DNA of 64,000 nt from Chrysomallon squamiferum (taxonomy: Eukaryota; Mollusca; Gastropoda; Neomphalida; Peltospiridae): assembly GCA_012295275.1 (NCBI GenBank), contig CM022670.1, forward strand, positions 25,422,755-25,486,754, read 5' to 3'. Position 1 is the first letter of the stretch, and each line of letters begins with the position of its first letter. This document shows, piece by piece, positions 25,999 through 39,900 of this stretch. The notes beneath the pieces were generated by a model. It saw nothing but the letters and a program-made list of their open reading frames with translations, ran no database searches and was not told the DNA's origin. The position numbers and the translations under genes were made by a program.

Positions 25999-27748
25999 AC
26001 ACTAGTTCGAAAATGAGCCTAATGTACGATTTATTAATGGTTTGCATATCTGTCGCTTTCAGGCCTACTGAGAAGTTCGTTGTTAAGATCCTATACTGAT
26101 TTTCCACTGAGTGGCGGGTTTCCTCTGATAGCGCCATTATGCAGTACTAAAACCTAACTTTCACACATTATCATCGTTGATAAGAAGTCAAACAATTGTC
26201 TATTCATTCATTTATAAAGAGGATGTGTGGAACACATTAGAAGGTTAGCTAATACCAGTAGTAGCTGAAAAAGAAAGAGGTTCACTGCGTTATTAGATAT
26301 GACACTAATTGTTAACAGATGTACATTTAAAAAAAAAACTGCAGCAAAGATTTAAACATTTAAAAAATGTTGTTACTGATGTTGAGAAATGGTGAATATC
26401 GTTATTTTTTTCTGTAAACGCAGTAACTAAGATGGAAGAAGGGTAAAATGTATGTAAACACAGACACACATACAATAAAAATAAAATTACTCCACCAGAA
26501 ATAAAATGTTGATTTTTATTCTGCTGTTTTGCATTCCGAAATGAATGTTTGGTCATAACCTTAGCAGAAGTGGTTAACTGATAAAGATAAACATAGATGA
26601 CATTCGTTAAACTTTGTGTCATTGCAATAGGAAAAATAAATATTAGTAATCATATTCGTGACTCCACCTTCTATTGTTTACTTTCATTATTATGAAAGCA
26701 GTCCATACCCTAATTTGTAGCCATCACAAGACAATGTCCCACATTTTCATAAATTTGCCGGACGCGCTGCATTAATCACTGTGATAATGAAAACGTGAGT
26801 GCAAGAGTTACCATGCAGAGAAAGAATGTGTGTTAAAAGACTTGAGATTTAACTATTTACAAAAATCCAAATTGGATTCGTCGAATTTGAATAACGATAG
26901 GTTTTCTTTAACATTTTTTTTTTTCTTCTTTTCTTTTCTAAATGGTTAATAACTAAAGAACAAAAGAAATGTTAATCTGAATAACGCATTATTTAACAAT
27001 TTATTTACACTCTGTTTATATGATAATGAATAAATGTTGAACAACTATTAGGAAAAATTAACATCAACTGAACTGACCCTAAGAAACAAACAATGGCATC
27101 AAATAAATCTGAACATGACTGCGGAAAATCTGAATTATACCAATGGGTGTGCTTTCCGATCCAGTATCGTGATTTCACATGGAAACTATTTTCTCTTCCA
27201 ACAACCTGTGGAAAATGTAGACGAAACAAACAGTGGAAAGGTCAGTAGGTTATCTCTGGAAGCATGCAGTAAATGTAATGTTTGAGCCTTGTGTGACTGC
27301 TGCAGAAAAACACCCCACTGGGTGAGGTTCAGATTAGGATTCACCGTTATCAATCATCTTTTTTCAAACTCTTATTCATAGAATATTCTAGCCTGAGAGT
27401 TTAGACACAATGATCTGGTAAAGATGCCACTAAGTGATGCATAATTAGCTTGAAGAAAGTATAGTATAATTATCTAAGATGCTGAGAAATATTTGGTTAG
27501 CATTAACCACTTCGCTACTGAACACCAACGATGGTTTGCAGGATGTATCACCGTTTCCAACTCAAGCACTAGCTATGCGATATTTTGTAACAGCTGACAA
27601 GAATTTCAGTATTGTGTATCGTTTTCATTCAAACGTCCATGGGAGCTATCTCTAAAATACGTTCTCTCATACAAACATCATTTCCCAGCGAGATGATCGA
27701 CAGTTATTGTGTCCTCTTTTCAGACTGGAATGAAAACAAATATACTAA

Positions 27749-27868
<120 letters not shown>

Positions 27869-27957
27869 AAAATGTTTAGTATGTGTTTAGGGAGTTGGGT
27901 GTGTATTTATATCTCTATATCTCACGCACAGATAAAATTACCCAGATAAAACAACAC

Positions 27958-27988
<31 letters not shown>

Positions 27989-28292
27989 GAGGTTTTAAAA
28001 AACAGAAGAATGTATTATATTTATGAAAAATAATGTCTAATTACCCAGAACAACAGAGAAGACTAGAGAGTAAAGTTATCTTGAGTTCCATGCATTTGGT
28101 TTGCGCAAACAACATACGATTAGCATGGATCAATTAAAATATTTCATTTGGAAAACGCCTTATGGTAAACAGTTAGTGCTATGTATATCGGTCAGTTCAA
28201 GGACAAGAGATGACCTAAATTGATTTCGTTAAACCTTCCAAAGATAACGAAAGCTTATTAGGAACCATTAATTTTAAAATAGATTCAGTTTG

Positions 28293-28388
28293 GTTATTAT
28301 TATTATTATTATTATTATTATCATCATCATCATACTCCTCCTCATTATCATCATCATTTAGTATCACCATTATCATTGTCATCGTTAT
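28293..28388. repeat. (TTA)n-(TCA)n mixed triplet repeat
   Basis: A TTA run (28294-28320) passes into ATC/TCC/ATT triplets. Confidence 0.8.
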
Positions 28389-29215
28389 TTAAAAAAAAAA
28401 AAAAATTATAATTATTGTTAATCTATATTTTCTTAATACTAATATAATGAAATTTTGATTCTTAATTTAAAAGAGGGGGAAAACCAGAGCACTAAAACAC
28501 TCAGGTTCCGCCGCCTCAAACAAGATATCGAATGGCCAGTGTCACATTTAAAACCGGGAGAACTGGGGAACTTCCTTGTTATAATGAGGCACTTTGAGCC
28601 GATTTTGTCCATATTTCAAACAGTGGATGATTCGACACTTCAAGAGCACGTATTTCATTACTAAAGTGACACGACTGAACTTTCGAACCATTTCATAGAA
28701 GAGTTTCAAATTTCAAGTTGGTGTTGAATTTTTATTATACATAACAAACTTTTAAATTTAAATTTATTTATAGATGTATAATAATCTGTCTGATCATATA
28801 TATTTTACACGTAAATATACACATACTCACACACATATTATATATATATGAATATATATATATATTGATCTTTTCGATCTTACATTAGTTCACGTTTATG
28901 TCAAAAAGTATTCCTTAGTGTCCGTTATATCTGTTTTTGTACGTCTATACGTGTCTGTGTCTCCCTCTCTCTTTAATTTCTTTTTATTTGAAACCTTGTA
29001 TTTAGTTAGTTTTAAACTGTAAACACTGCCAGTTTGATGAACTGAAAACAGGAAGCACCGCCCTAAAACGTCAACCACGTGATACGAAGTATAACTTACA
29101 CTGTGATAACGAAACATGGACTACACGTGTAGCAAATTTCTTTTATGTATATATATTTCTCTCTTTCTTTCTTTTTCTTTTTTTTTGTTCCCTTTTAACC
29201 TTTCGTTCCTAACAG

Positions 29216-29378
29216 ATCGGTTCAACAAATAGAGCGCCAGCGATTTTCTTTCAAGAGTGTGTGCTGGCAGAAGAAAAATCGACATTCAGTATACCAGACG
29301 TTTTAGTTAGCTAACTGAGTAATGCAGAGTAACTGGCACGAGGAATTCCCAGGAGGCGAATAACGGGACATAAGAAAG
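29216..29378 (+). other. Candidate non-coding (5' UTR) exon
   Basis: A pyrimidine-rich acceptor (cctttcgttcctaacag, ending 29215) and a consensus donor (AAAG|GTAAGT, 29379) border 163 nt that are clearly less AT-rich than the neighbourhood. No long frame crosses it. The coding exons of the GT31 genes downstream on the same strand begin just after splice acceptors, so an upstream untranslated exon is needed somewhere; this is one candidate, unproven. Confidence 0.3.
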
Positions 29379-29944
29379 GTAAGTTTTTAATATCTTATAA
29401 CGGTATGACTAATTAACCATTTATATTACTTTATTATCTAGAGACAAAAAGAAGAAGAAGAAGAAATTAGACCTCTGAACAAAGTGTTAGTGTACAGAAT
29501 AAGTCACGAACGACACAGGTTAATTGTATGAGATAAAATATTTACTTTCTTCTTTCTTCTAGGTTATTTTTAAGGTACTGATTAACAGAAAAAGAAAAGA
29601 AAGAATTTATATGTATATGTATGTGTGTGTATGTGTAATGTTTTAGTTATTTAAAACCAGGAAAGTATAATATTAAAGTTTGTTTTATTGTAAAACTGTA
29701 CGTTCTATTTTACTGCCAAACACATCATGCGTTTCTGTCAGATATGGATTAATTAACATGATTAATTAAATTACGCTGAAAGAATGGCGTTTTAATCATA
29801 CATATGATTAAAATACATATTACCTCCATCCGGGTTAAGGCTGCAGGAAAAATGTGAATCATTACCAGACCATAAACTGCATGTAATTTAAAAGTAACTG
29901 AAATCGTTAATATAGTATACGTTATACATTATATTATTCAGTTA

Positions 29945-29978
<34 letters not shown>

Positions 29979-31386
29979 TAAAACAAAAACAAAATTTTTA
30001 ATTACAACGTACCTTATTTCTGTTGCTAGAATTTACGATTTTATTCCAGCACAGTGGTTTTATAAATAATAAACTGGAGAAAAAAAAAAAAAAAAAAAAA
30101 AAATGATAATAATAATAATAATAGTAATAAATAAATAAGTAAAAAGCGGAGGAAAATTAAATATAATTATCTAAACACAACATATTTCGTTTCCAGCCTT
30201 TTTCTACTTAACCTATTTCAAGATTAATTATCGTTACTCTTGTTTATTAATTTCATTTGTTATTGGAGGAGAAAAGGGTCGAACGAGTATAAACTGTAAT
30301 TAAGTTTCAAATTCACCATTAAGCTATTTTTTGAAAATTTATTCAAGACGAGCAGGAGAGATTTTTCTAATAATTATATCATGCATTGATTGATTACAGA
30401 TCAGAATCGCAGGAAATAATAATTAATAATATGTCTTCTCATGCCATAAAAACAAATCGTCAGAGGTTCGCGGAAATGTTTTCTTAACCACACAGACGCA
30501 TTTTATTACTGAACCGGCCACCTCAGTGTGGAAACAGATGGAAGAACGTGGTTGCCACCCTATGTCTAGAAAACAAGATAACTCGTTATTGGCACCAAGC
30601 AGGCTACTTTGTAAGATTAAGAGGGAGACACGCTTCACATTCAACGTTCCTTACAAACAAAAGAATTACAAATGATGCTACAAAAGGGCATTTTGTAGTA
30701 ATATACATGTGGTTGGAACGGGTAATATCTCGGAAGGTCGTGTGCCGGGTTTCAAAATGGTGCCACGCATGCTTCACGTGTAAGAGATACAAAGTCGATC
30801 TACATCAGTGAAATCAGTACGTTGTTTTCGGAGTGTGATTAATAGGGTCAAGCAAAGAGTTGATTTGATTGATTGAGTCAAGCAATAACATTAAGCTTTT
30901 TGAACGACAATTTCAGTTTTTCCATCGCAAGAAATTCCAAAATTCATGATATTATTTCTTTATTTGTTACTACTCTATTTTTAAAATTATTTTCTAGAAT
31001 TTGTTTTTGTTTTTTGTTGCTGAAGGAATTGTTTGGCACACCTGTAATATGTTTGACCGAAATTATATTACAGAACACTATCTAATATTCTAGTCACTTT
31101 TAAACATTGTTTATTTTGCCAGCTAATAGTAATACATTTTGTTTTAATTTATGTGGCAGCCTGTAACACTCTGACACACACAAATGGTTAACGCGAATTA
31201 ATGTTTTTTTTTTTTTTTTTTTTAGTTTTATTGCGGTTTTTTTTTTTTTTTTTTTTGGGAGGTTTCACGTCGCAAATTTTCAGCTTAATCTAGATACTTC
31301 CATTAAAGTGTCATATTTGATTTTATGACCGAAGGATTAAATGGCAATGGTTAAAAAATTTGAATAATCGTTTTACATTTTCATTT

Positions 31387-31417
<31 letters not shown>

Positions 31418-31774
31418 GTTTTAAAACCGTGTTCAGACACCTACAGAAATATATATATATATATATTCAAACATACTTCAACACACATATAAATAAATTA
31501 TATATATAACACACTGACAATAACATATTAAAAAAATAAAGGTGAAGAAGAAATCTAATATAAAAATTCAAGGAATGTAAAATAATCTCAGAACTGTGAA
31601 CATGTTTTAAATATTGGGTCTAAGGGGCACTGTGACCTGCAAATTGTTAAAGTCTTCGTACAAAACACGCTTATATTAAAACCATAATATAAATTATGTA
31701 TGTATGAAAATCCTTGTGTAATAACTAATTCAATCAGTCTATCAACCTGTCAGTCTCTTATATAAATATTCAAT

Positions 31775-31778
<4 letters not shown>

Positions 31779-31838
<60 letters not shown>
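31779..31838. repeat. (CA)30 microsatellite
   Basis: Thirty uninterrupted CA units; the poly-(Cys-Val) reading frames over it are artefacts. Confidence 0.97.
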
Positions 31839-31840
<2 letters not shown>

Positions 31841-32463
31841 GTAAGCAGACTCATTTTCCATACTTTTGACAAACAGATACATGGCTGAGGCGGATATGTG
31901 GTTAGAATCAGTCCTTCTCGTTTTAGCCATTGCTCTATATATCCCGTTCCAGCCATTACATAAAGAGCTGTGTTGTGCGCTTTTCAAACAAGATTTCTCA
32001 TAATGCTTATTCATCCTTTTATTGCTAAAATTGTTCATCCTTTATCTATCTGCATTGTATCAGCTATTAATTTTCTGATAATCTACGATGACAATAAATA
32101 CAAAGATAACAAAACTGATTCGGTTAACCGACATGTGACGCGACCTGACCGATATGAGAAAGGAAATCCCAGTTACCTATCAGATGTTAATGATTCATAG
32201 CTAATACAGGTTAAAAATAATAATACCTCATTTAAAAACAACAACAACAACAACAACAAATTAATATTAATAGTTGACATATGAGAGTTTTAATTGGATA
32301 AACAAATTCACAGACACACTGAATGCAAATAGAAGACATAAAGTGTGCTTAAACATAAGAAACTAGAATAACTCGGTTTTGTGTACAAGTTACTGCTTTA
32401 AAAGATCCTGTTTTATCTTTCGTGTCAAATTCTGCCTGTTTTCTTTATATAATGTAAATCAGT

Positions 32464-32464
<1 letters not shown>

Positions 32465-32525
<61 letters not shown>
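32465..32525. repeat. (AAT)n microsatellite
   Basis: About twenty uninterrupted units. Confidence 0.95.
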
Positions 32526-32528
<3 letters not shown>

Positions 32529-32579
32529 TCATAATAAACGTAATCATAAACATATATAAGTTGTGTTTAAAAGATTCTT

Positions 32580-32990
32580 GTGTTGTCCGCCAGATAGTGT
32601 TAGTGTGTTAGAAAGAAGGAATGATATATTACAAGAAAAAAATTGGTTATAGAAATAACTGTTAATGGATTAAAACAGATTCCGCAGCGGTTGGCGTTAG
32701 TATGTTAGACTGAAGAAAGGCAACACTAGTTAATATCAATGTGTTAGATGTGAGGCTATGGTTACTTTTTTTTAATGTGTTAGAAAAAAGAAAAGAAAAG
32801 ACCCAGAGACTGTAGTGATCATTGTTTGTATGTAAAAACATAAGCTGTAGTGATCAGAGTTAATTTGTTATGTTATCATTGTTAGTATGCTGGAGGGAAC
32901 AGTGCTCAGTGTTAGGGCACAGTGGTCAGTGTTAGTATGCTGGACAGAAGCGAAGCACTGTGATCACTATTAATATTTTAATTAACAGAG
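32580..32990. repeat. Degenerate repeat built on GTTAGTATGYTGGA-like words
   Basis: The words GTTAGTGTGTTAGA, GTTAGTATGTTAGA, AATGTGTTAGA, GTTAGTATGCTGGA (twice) and TGTAGTGATCA (twice) recur at irregular spacing. It looks like an eroded minisatellite; the period is not constant. Confidence 0.5.
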
Positions 32991-33296
32991 ATCCCAATCG
33001 TAAGACCAGTCTGGCTTAACGCAGGCAGCTCATTACTTCTTAAAGTGCAAAGAATTGTAACCAGATCTATAGTTTCCCTAATTAAAGCAAAACGCTTCCA
33101 TATCCTCCTCTACATACACATAATAATGCTGGCTTTGTATTAAATATCTAAATTTTTCATTGTTTTGTTTTAGTTTTGTCTTGGCTTTTGGTTAATTAGA
33201 GATGTTTAGACGCTGCTTTTTCATTACATCAATTAAACTGTACGCAAAAACTTTCACCTTTGTTTAAACTAGTTTTCTTCTCCCGCTTTTTTTAAC

Positions 33297-33328
<32 letters not shown>

Positions 33329-33541
33329 AATTCCGTCTGGCTTTTACTTTCTGTTTCTCTTTCTACATTTTTGTTTCAGTCTGAGTAAATTTTAGACACC
33401 TTGTTACAAACATTGTGAACTGTGCGTTGTTTCTTTGGTACCGTTGTTATTAGCTGTTCTAAATATCTAAACTCTTCGGTTTCCCTGTTTTGTATATAAC
33501 ACTTATAGTTACAGAATCTACAAATTGTTTCTCGTTTCTTT

Positions 33542-33543
<2 letters not shown>

Positions 33544-33606
<63 letters not shown>

Positions 33607-33624
33607 CTTCTTCTTCTTCTTCTT

Positions 33625-33689
<65 letters not shown>
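33544..33689. repeat. Four-part TTN triplet array
   Basis: ATT x10 (33544-33573), GTT x11 (33574-33606), CTT x16 (33607-33654), then ATT to 33689, all in the same triplet phase with no interruption. Confidence 0.97.
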
Positions 33690-35552
33690 CTGATACATTA
33701 ACATCTGAGGCCTGAAAATGTGCATTTCCAACAAAATGATTTTCCAGTGTTGAGTTCTCCATGCGAACTTCAAAATAGAATTTTTGTTTGTCCAGTCTAG
33801 GCGTTAATCCGCTGCAAAACATTGACGCACTGATGTCGAAAAAAGCATCCAAGCTTAACGTCGATACACTGCAAATCCACCAAAAAGCGACCCAGCAAAC
33901 TGATTTAAAATTTTGCCGACATTATCTCATCGCTGATTTTTTCCCTCTTGTTTTTTTTTTTTACATTTTTGTCGTCAAGGTTTATTTATTTTAGGTTGCA
34001 CTTTAGAAAAAGCATTTATTAAGAAACACTGTTTTTATTTTTAACAAAAAAAAAGAAGAAAAAAAAAAAATAGAAACATTTAAAGTTAACCTTGTACAAC
34101 GGCAGTGATTAATTGAAAATGAAAAGAGCAAAGGAATACCAAAATGGGGAAAACAGCCAGTCACATTTTTTTCTTCTTTATTTTGCCAACCAGTATCTTT
34201 TCATTGCAAAAAAAATAATTTTATCTTGTGAATTCCCACCCATTCTAATGAGTAAAAGCCACCGCTACATTGTCCGAACGTCACATTATAGGTAACGGTG
34301 TGAGTACTAATTTTAATAATGGATATATAAGTGAACAGTTATGTTTATACCTTCTTGACACACATTAATATTAACCTGTAATTTTTTCAGTATATGCTAT
34401 TTCCAACCAACCAACCAACATATACGGTATATCTACAGAACACAATGCGTGTGAAATATTTTGCTTAATCATAGTATTATCTTGATCTTTGTTTAAGTTT
34501 TGTTTACTAAACAACTCGACTAAGCCATGTAGAGATTATAAACACATTTACTATTAAAGATATCTGATATTTAATCTGGCTGTTGTATTTAAAAATGCAT
34601 CTACAAAATCAGTTGCTGTATTTATCTGATAGCCAGTACAGACTTGGATTCTGATCGGAAAATCGTGTGATACTGCAGACATTGTGATTATAGAGAACTT
34701 TGATTACAGAGTACATTCTGGAGAAATGTTCTAAAGCGCTCGATACTGACCAGTATAGTTTGTCCGTAAAGACTACTTTAAATAACACAATTTACAGGAG
34801 TTTTTGAAATGTTTCTGAACCACTGCCATCCCCACAATAACGTATCATGGCATTTGCTTCCCATAAATGTCCATTCTTTCTCCTCAAAAAAAGAAAAAAA
34901 AAAAGTAGAAGAAAGTAACGAACATGAAAACATAAATGATAATAATAATAATAGTGATAATAATAACAATAATAATAAAGTTAAATAATGCATAATTATG
35001 TAGACGGTAATGTGGTATATTTTATCCTTAAATAGGCACTTTCGTATAATCTGAAGTTGAGAGAAACAAATGTCTAAAACAAACACTTAAAGTTACTGTC
35101 TGCTTTCGATGATAGATGTTTCTCGTTGGTGAGAAAAGTATTAGGATTTAAAATCAAAACATTCAGTGTATCTGCTAGGGATCGGTGATAAGGGATATCA
35201 CGAGAGATGAGAAAATAAAAACTACATTTAATATTTTCAATTATGAAACTGTTGGGTTAAGTTTAAGGTCGGTGACTCGTGCTGTTTCCAAGTCAATATT
35301 TGCTTTTGAATTAGTAAAGAATTTTCTTGAGATGTTTGACATACGTCGTTGTTTTGAGAGTTTGTGTTCGCCGTACAAACATGATGGTACTCGAAGAAAA
35401 CATTAAAGTCTGAACTGTGAGAAAGACAAATAAGATGAAGTCTTTCGAATAAATAAATGAAATTTATAAAGAGTATCGTTTATCTAGACGGCATTTATTC
35501 CAAGTAAAGAACAACCATTTTTCATAGAAGAGTCTATCATGGCTGATTTTGA

Positions 35553-35555
<3 letters not shown>

Positions 35556-35617
<62 letters not shown>

Positions 35618-35637
35618 GTAATAACAACAACAACAAT
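35556..35637. repeat. (AAT)n-(AAC)n microsatellite
   Basis: About 23 AAT units, one GT interruption, then AAC units. Confidence 0.93.
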
Positions 35638-36379
35638 CAGTTGTTTAGCTACTTTATAATAAAACTTCCAGTACCTTTTATTTAGAAAGCTATTGAATAT
35701 ATGTATAACTTGTTACTGTTGTTTTGTCTGAAAAACAAAACCAAGAAACCCCAAAAAACAAAAAAACAACAACAAAAATTAATGATTTTCTAGTATGTAA
35801 TGTCTTCTCATATAACAATGCATTGAATATGTTTGGACTCTCTCACTTCTAGTATAGCTATATTAACAATTTTCTTTTGAACATACTCCCCCCACTCTTT
35901 ATTGCAACGTTATAACTTTAAATGTCACCATAAACCTACACCAATATAGCTCAAAAACAGCAACAACGAAAAAATTAACATATCGCAATCGTATCGGACA
36001 ATATCATGTCATTCCACACTAGATGACAATGCACCATACAGAACGATATTATAGTGCACCGTATTAACCACGCCATATCTCAAAAAATCACGGCTCAACG
36101 AAATACACCATAGCGAATTATGCTGGAGTTGACCACATCTCACAGAATTCACAGTACACCTCACCATAACATAAAAGGATTCATGTCCGTATTACAGTGT
36201 TTCTAGGCATATCACATCTCAGTAGACTGCACTAAACATGACCGTAAATACTCCACAATACATTACAAAGTACAGTTCAACGCCACAGTAAATCACAATA
36301 TAGAACACCACACCACACCACAGTATCATGAACACAAGGCCATGCTTTTGTTCAATATAAATCATAATATAATATACAG

Positions 36380-36690
36380 TACAACACCATACTAGTTCAG
36401 ATAATACAGTACCAGACCATAATATACTAGAATGTGTAACACACATCATAATACATTATATTATACAACACCATATTATAATACACTAGACTGTACAAGA
36501 CTACACCATAATATATCAGACAGTTCAATATCATACTGTAGTATACAAGACTGAACAAAACTACCTTATAATACACCAGACTGTAAAATACCGCATTATG
36601 ATACACAATACTGTACAATACCACATTATAATGCACCAGACTGTACAACAGCACATTATAATACATCAGACTATAAAATGCCACATTTCA
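36380..36690. repeat. 30-bp minisatellite
   Basis: At least seven diverged copies with a fixed 30-bp period, clearest from 36463 to 36680, with the core ATTATAATACACCAGACTGT. Because 30 is a multiple of three, the minus strand stays open and reads as a ten-residue repeat (like L-V-Y-Y-N-V-V-L-Y-S). More degenerate relatives of the same words extend back to about 35990. Confidence 0.85.
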
Positions 36691-37480
36691 AAACCATAAC
36701 ATAGTATACCAGTCAGTGTAAAACCAACATTAACCACATAACGATAATAACAAAAGACCATACAAAATACATCACAGGACATCGGATGATATCACATCAT
36801 ACCATACCGCATTTGACAATAATCATTCAAATATATCTGCAGTTAATAATAATACTGAATAATTACCAATTTACCAAATTTTATTACATTAGTATTCATT
36901 ATTTACAATATATTAGATAAAGTAAATTTATAAATAATACACCTTTTTGTATTCTCGCACTACATTTGCTTAAGAACTGAGTTTCTGTCTCTCTACACGT
37001 TAATTACTTCAAATCTGTTCGAGCTTTCGCATCAGTCAAGTTTCACATGGCTCCCAGTGTAAACTATAAAATAAATAGATGTTTTTGATTTGACCTCACT
37101 TCCAGCCATGTGTAAAACACAGCAATGTGTTTGCAGTCAGAAGGAGAGAAATATTTTGAATCGCTGATGTCCTACGCGAAATCGAGTGCAAAGAGGTTTG
37201 TTTGTAGTGACAAAATGTTTGGAAATGTTTTCGTGTTTTCCAAATGAGACGTTTGTTTATTTGCGTTTACATTTTTTAACGAATCGACATAACTAACAGA
37301 GAATATGTGAAAGGGACTCAGATAGTATTTTCATAAGCTTTATTTTTATTTTGTCGTGTCATTCAGATAATGGTCTAAACAAATATCTCGATAGACAGAC
37401 AGAGTATTTTTTCTTTGTTTTTCTATTTTTATATATATATATATATGCTTCCATTTATGTAAATATATAAATTTTTTTAA

Positions 37481-37985
37481 GCTGTAAACGCTGATAAGGA
37501 AGTATTAAATGAAAAAAAGTCCTAATCTCCACCTTTCTCCTTAAACATACATTAACAAAAGTGACGATTTTATTTTTTCTCGTTTTCTTTAGTAGCACTT
37601 TCATGTCCTGTTTCTGAAGCCGAACTGCAAATCAAATATCTATTACATTATGACTGTCACGTTCGTCCAACAGGGGATAAAGTGAAATATAAGTTTGTCA
37701 AAATGTTCTTTTTGACCCCTTAAAACGAAAGAAATGATTTGTCTGACATAGATTGTTTCCTTAGTAAAATACCTGTTGTGCCTGTTTTCAAAGGATTGAA
37801 ACAGAATAAGACTAGACATATTAATATCTTGCATTTCATTCACATTTCGTTTAAAAAACCACTACTACCAGCAACAAAAACATTAATAATCAAAACATTT
37901 AAAAAAAGAAAATTTACCCCACACCCTTCTAAATCAGCAGGATGTTATCATAAACATAATATTTTTTTATAAACTGACACAATAA
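37481..37985 (+). repeat. Repeat block 1, left copy (uninterrupted)
   Basis: A dispersed repeat of about 500 bp whose second copy lies in the same orientation at 53276-53574 plus 54774-54975. Landmarks are GCACTTTCATGTCCT, AACGAAAGAAATGATTTGTC and CTTGCATTTCATTCA. No coding potential was seen. This copy shows what the site looked like before the element at 53575-54773 inserted. Confidence 0.8.
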
Positions 37986-38509
37986 ATATATATACAAAAA
38001 GTCTACATTCTCTTTCTATACATCGACGTATTTTGTCCTTCTGCCTCATCGTTATCATTATTGTAGGCGCCAAGTCTTATTATTATTATTATTAAGGGAA
38101 GACTGTTAAAGTAATATATATATAAAATGAAGTCAAATAGTTGAGAATTTGATTATCAGTTCTTAATATTATGGGATCGAAAGCAAAATACACAACAACT
38201 ATTTTACTCTTAATATCTGAAGTGGTGTTGGGAACTGGTTTAGAAAGTTTATTTAATCATTCTCCAACCCCGTGCAAATATTCAAACCCGATATCTATTT
38301 GCCCAGCCCTGATTTATTTCGACAGATCTGTCGGAAAGATATAATGTTTTTATTCTGCTCAGCCTACCAGCATAACTGTATATTGTATTATTTTTTATAT
38401 TTGTTTTTCTTTTCTTTTTGTGCCAACACCTTGCAAGCAGTCTGGACCGATCATGCCTTCAGAATTAAGGAACGAGTGAGAGGGGTGCATTAATAAATCC
38501 TGTCTTTGT

Positions 38510-38646
38510 TATTCTGTTGACCGACCTGAATAGACGGGGAAATTCGCGGCCGCTGCAGGAAAGATTATCGCTTTGTCCCGAATTCAGCTATTTTTGAGGC
38601 TTTGCTGGTTTCAGTAAATGTCACAACGAGACACGTTTAGAAAAAG
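38510..38646 (+). other. Candidate non-coding exon end with CpG-rich core
   Basis: A locally GC-richer patch containing GCGGCCGC (38546-38553) ends at a donor-like AAAAAG|GTAAAG (38647). There is no clear acceptor, so it could be a first exon. The patch also matches a common cloning adaptor (see findings). Weak. Confidence 0.2.
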
Positions 38647-38835
38647 GTAAAGCCATTTCCTTTATCGTGTACATTATCTTAGTATTTACACACCTTTATC
38701 AACTATGTCTGTGCATTTTTCAGTTCATCTGTTTTGAATTATATGTTGTATTTTGCTTATAAATTTTTGATACCTAATCGCTTCAGTGTTTAATTCAGTA
38801 TAAATATATTATAAGTATGATGCACAGAAGACCAC

Positions 38836-38868
<33 letters not shown>

Positions 38869-39456
38869 CGATTTGTAAAATGATCTGTCATTTTGGAATA
38901 CTCGGATGCAGATGTTACATTTTATACTGCATTTATATATGATTATAATTAAGAAACATGTTTAGATTTTTTTTAAACGGATTGTTAGTCTTGTTTATGT
39001 AGAATTTCTCAAAACAGAAATAACAATAATTAGAGAAACTAATGCGAGAGAAAGAGAGAAAACGAGCTTTTATAGAAATAGTAATAATAATAAAAAAATA
39101 ATAATGAATAATAATACAAATATTTTATAAATTTACATTCATGAAAGAAAAAGTTCAATTTTTTCCCCGGAAATCAGTAATTATAATAATAAAATATTTA
39201 GACAGTATCAAGTAATAAATTCATATAGTATCATATTTCGGAAACGTGATAAAGTGTGACAAGGAGAGGACTGGGCGCGGTGTAAGGAGTGGTTATTTTA
39301 TCATACTCCAAGTATGCTATCTGATTAACGGATTTCTCTATCACATTTAACATAAAAAAAACACGTGTGCAGACTCACACACACACTCACATACATCCAC
39401 ATAAACACACATAATTTATAGATAGGTGTGGGAGTGTGAAAAAAAAATATATATAT

Positions 39457-39580
<124 letters not shown>

Positions 39581-39866
39581 CTTTTGTTATATATTTTCTC
39601 AACATCCGAGATTTAAACTCAAGTAAGCCTATCTTGCATCTCAAGTCGCTGAAATTCAAGTCAAAGTCTACCTAATTGTTTAGTGAACGTGATAAAAGCA
39701 CGACGTAGTATATTAAACTGTGGACGTAAAACGTTTACTAAAATGATTTAGATTAAATTGAGTCATTCGAACAACAGACTACTATACGTAACACAAAATG
39801 GAGAGAATAGCAGCAAAGAAGATGGTGTGTTGGTCAGTAAGAATTTTTTAATGTATTTTTTAATTT

Positions 39867-39900
<34 letters not shown>

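Larger units (their letters stand above)
29379..36379. other. Intergenic stretch rich in microsatellites, no gene recognised
   Basis: Holds A/TA runs at 29944-29981, an A24 tract with AAT units at 30080-30131, CA at 31779-31838, AAT at 32465-32525, the compound TTN array at 33544-33689, AAT/AAC at 35556-35637, and a degenerate repeat at 32580-32990. The frame 30548-30811 (87 codons) has no recognisable domain. Confidence 0.55.

Noticed and set aside
30548-30811. An 87-codon + strand frame with several Cys residues
   Set aside because: No recognisable domain, no conserved paralogue in the window, a minus-strand frame of equal quality overlaps it, and no splice or polyadenylation context was seen.
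33376-33852. Open frames of poly-Asn, poly-Lys, poly-Arg, poly-Val and poly-Leu on both strands
   Set aside because: They are translations of the triplet microsatellite at 33544-33689 and have no flanking domain or splice context.
36380-36690. Regularly spaced repeats considered as a CRISPR-like array
   Set aside because: The 30-bp units are contiguous with no unique spacers, and the window is eukaryotic; it is a minisatellite.
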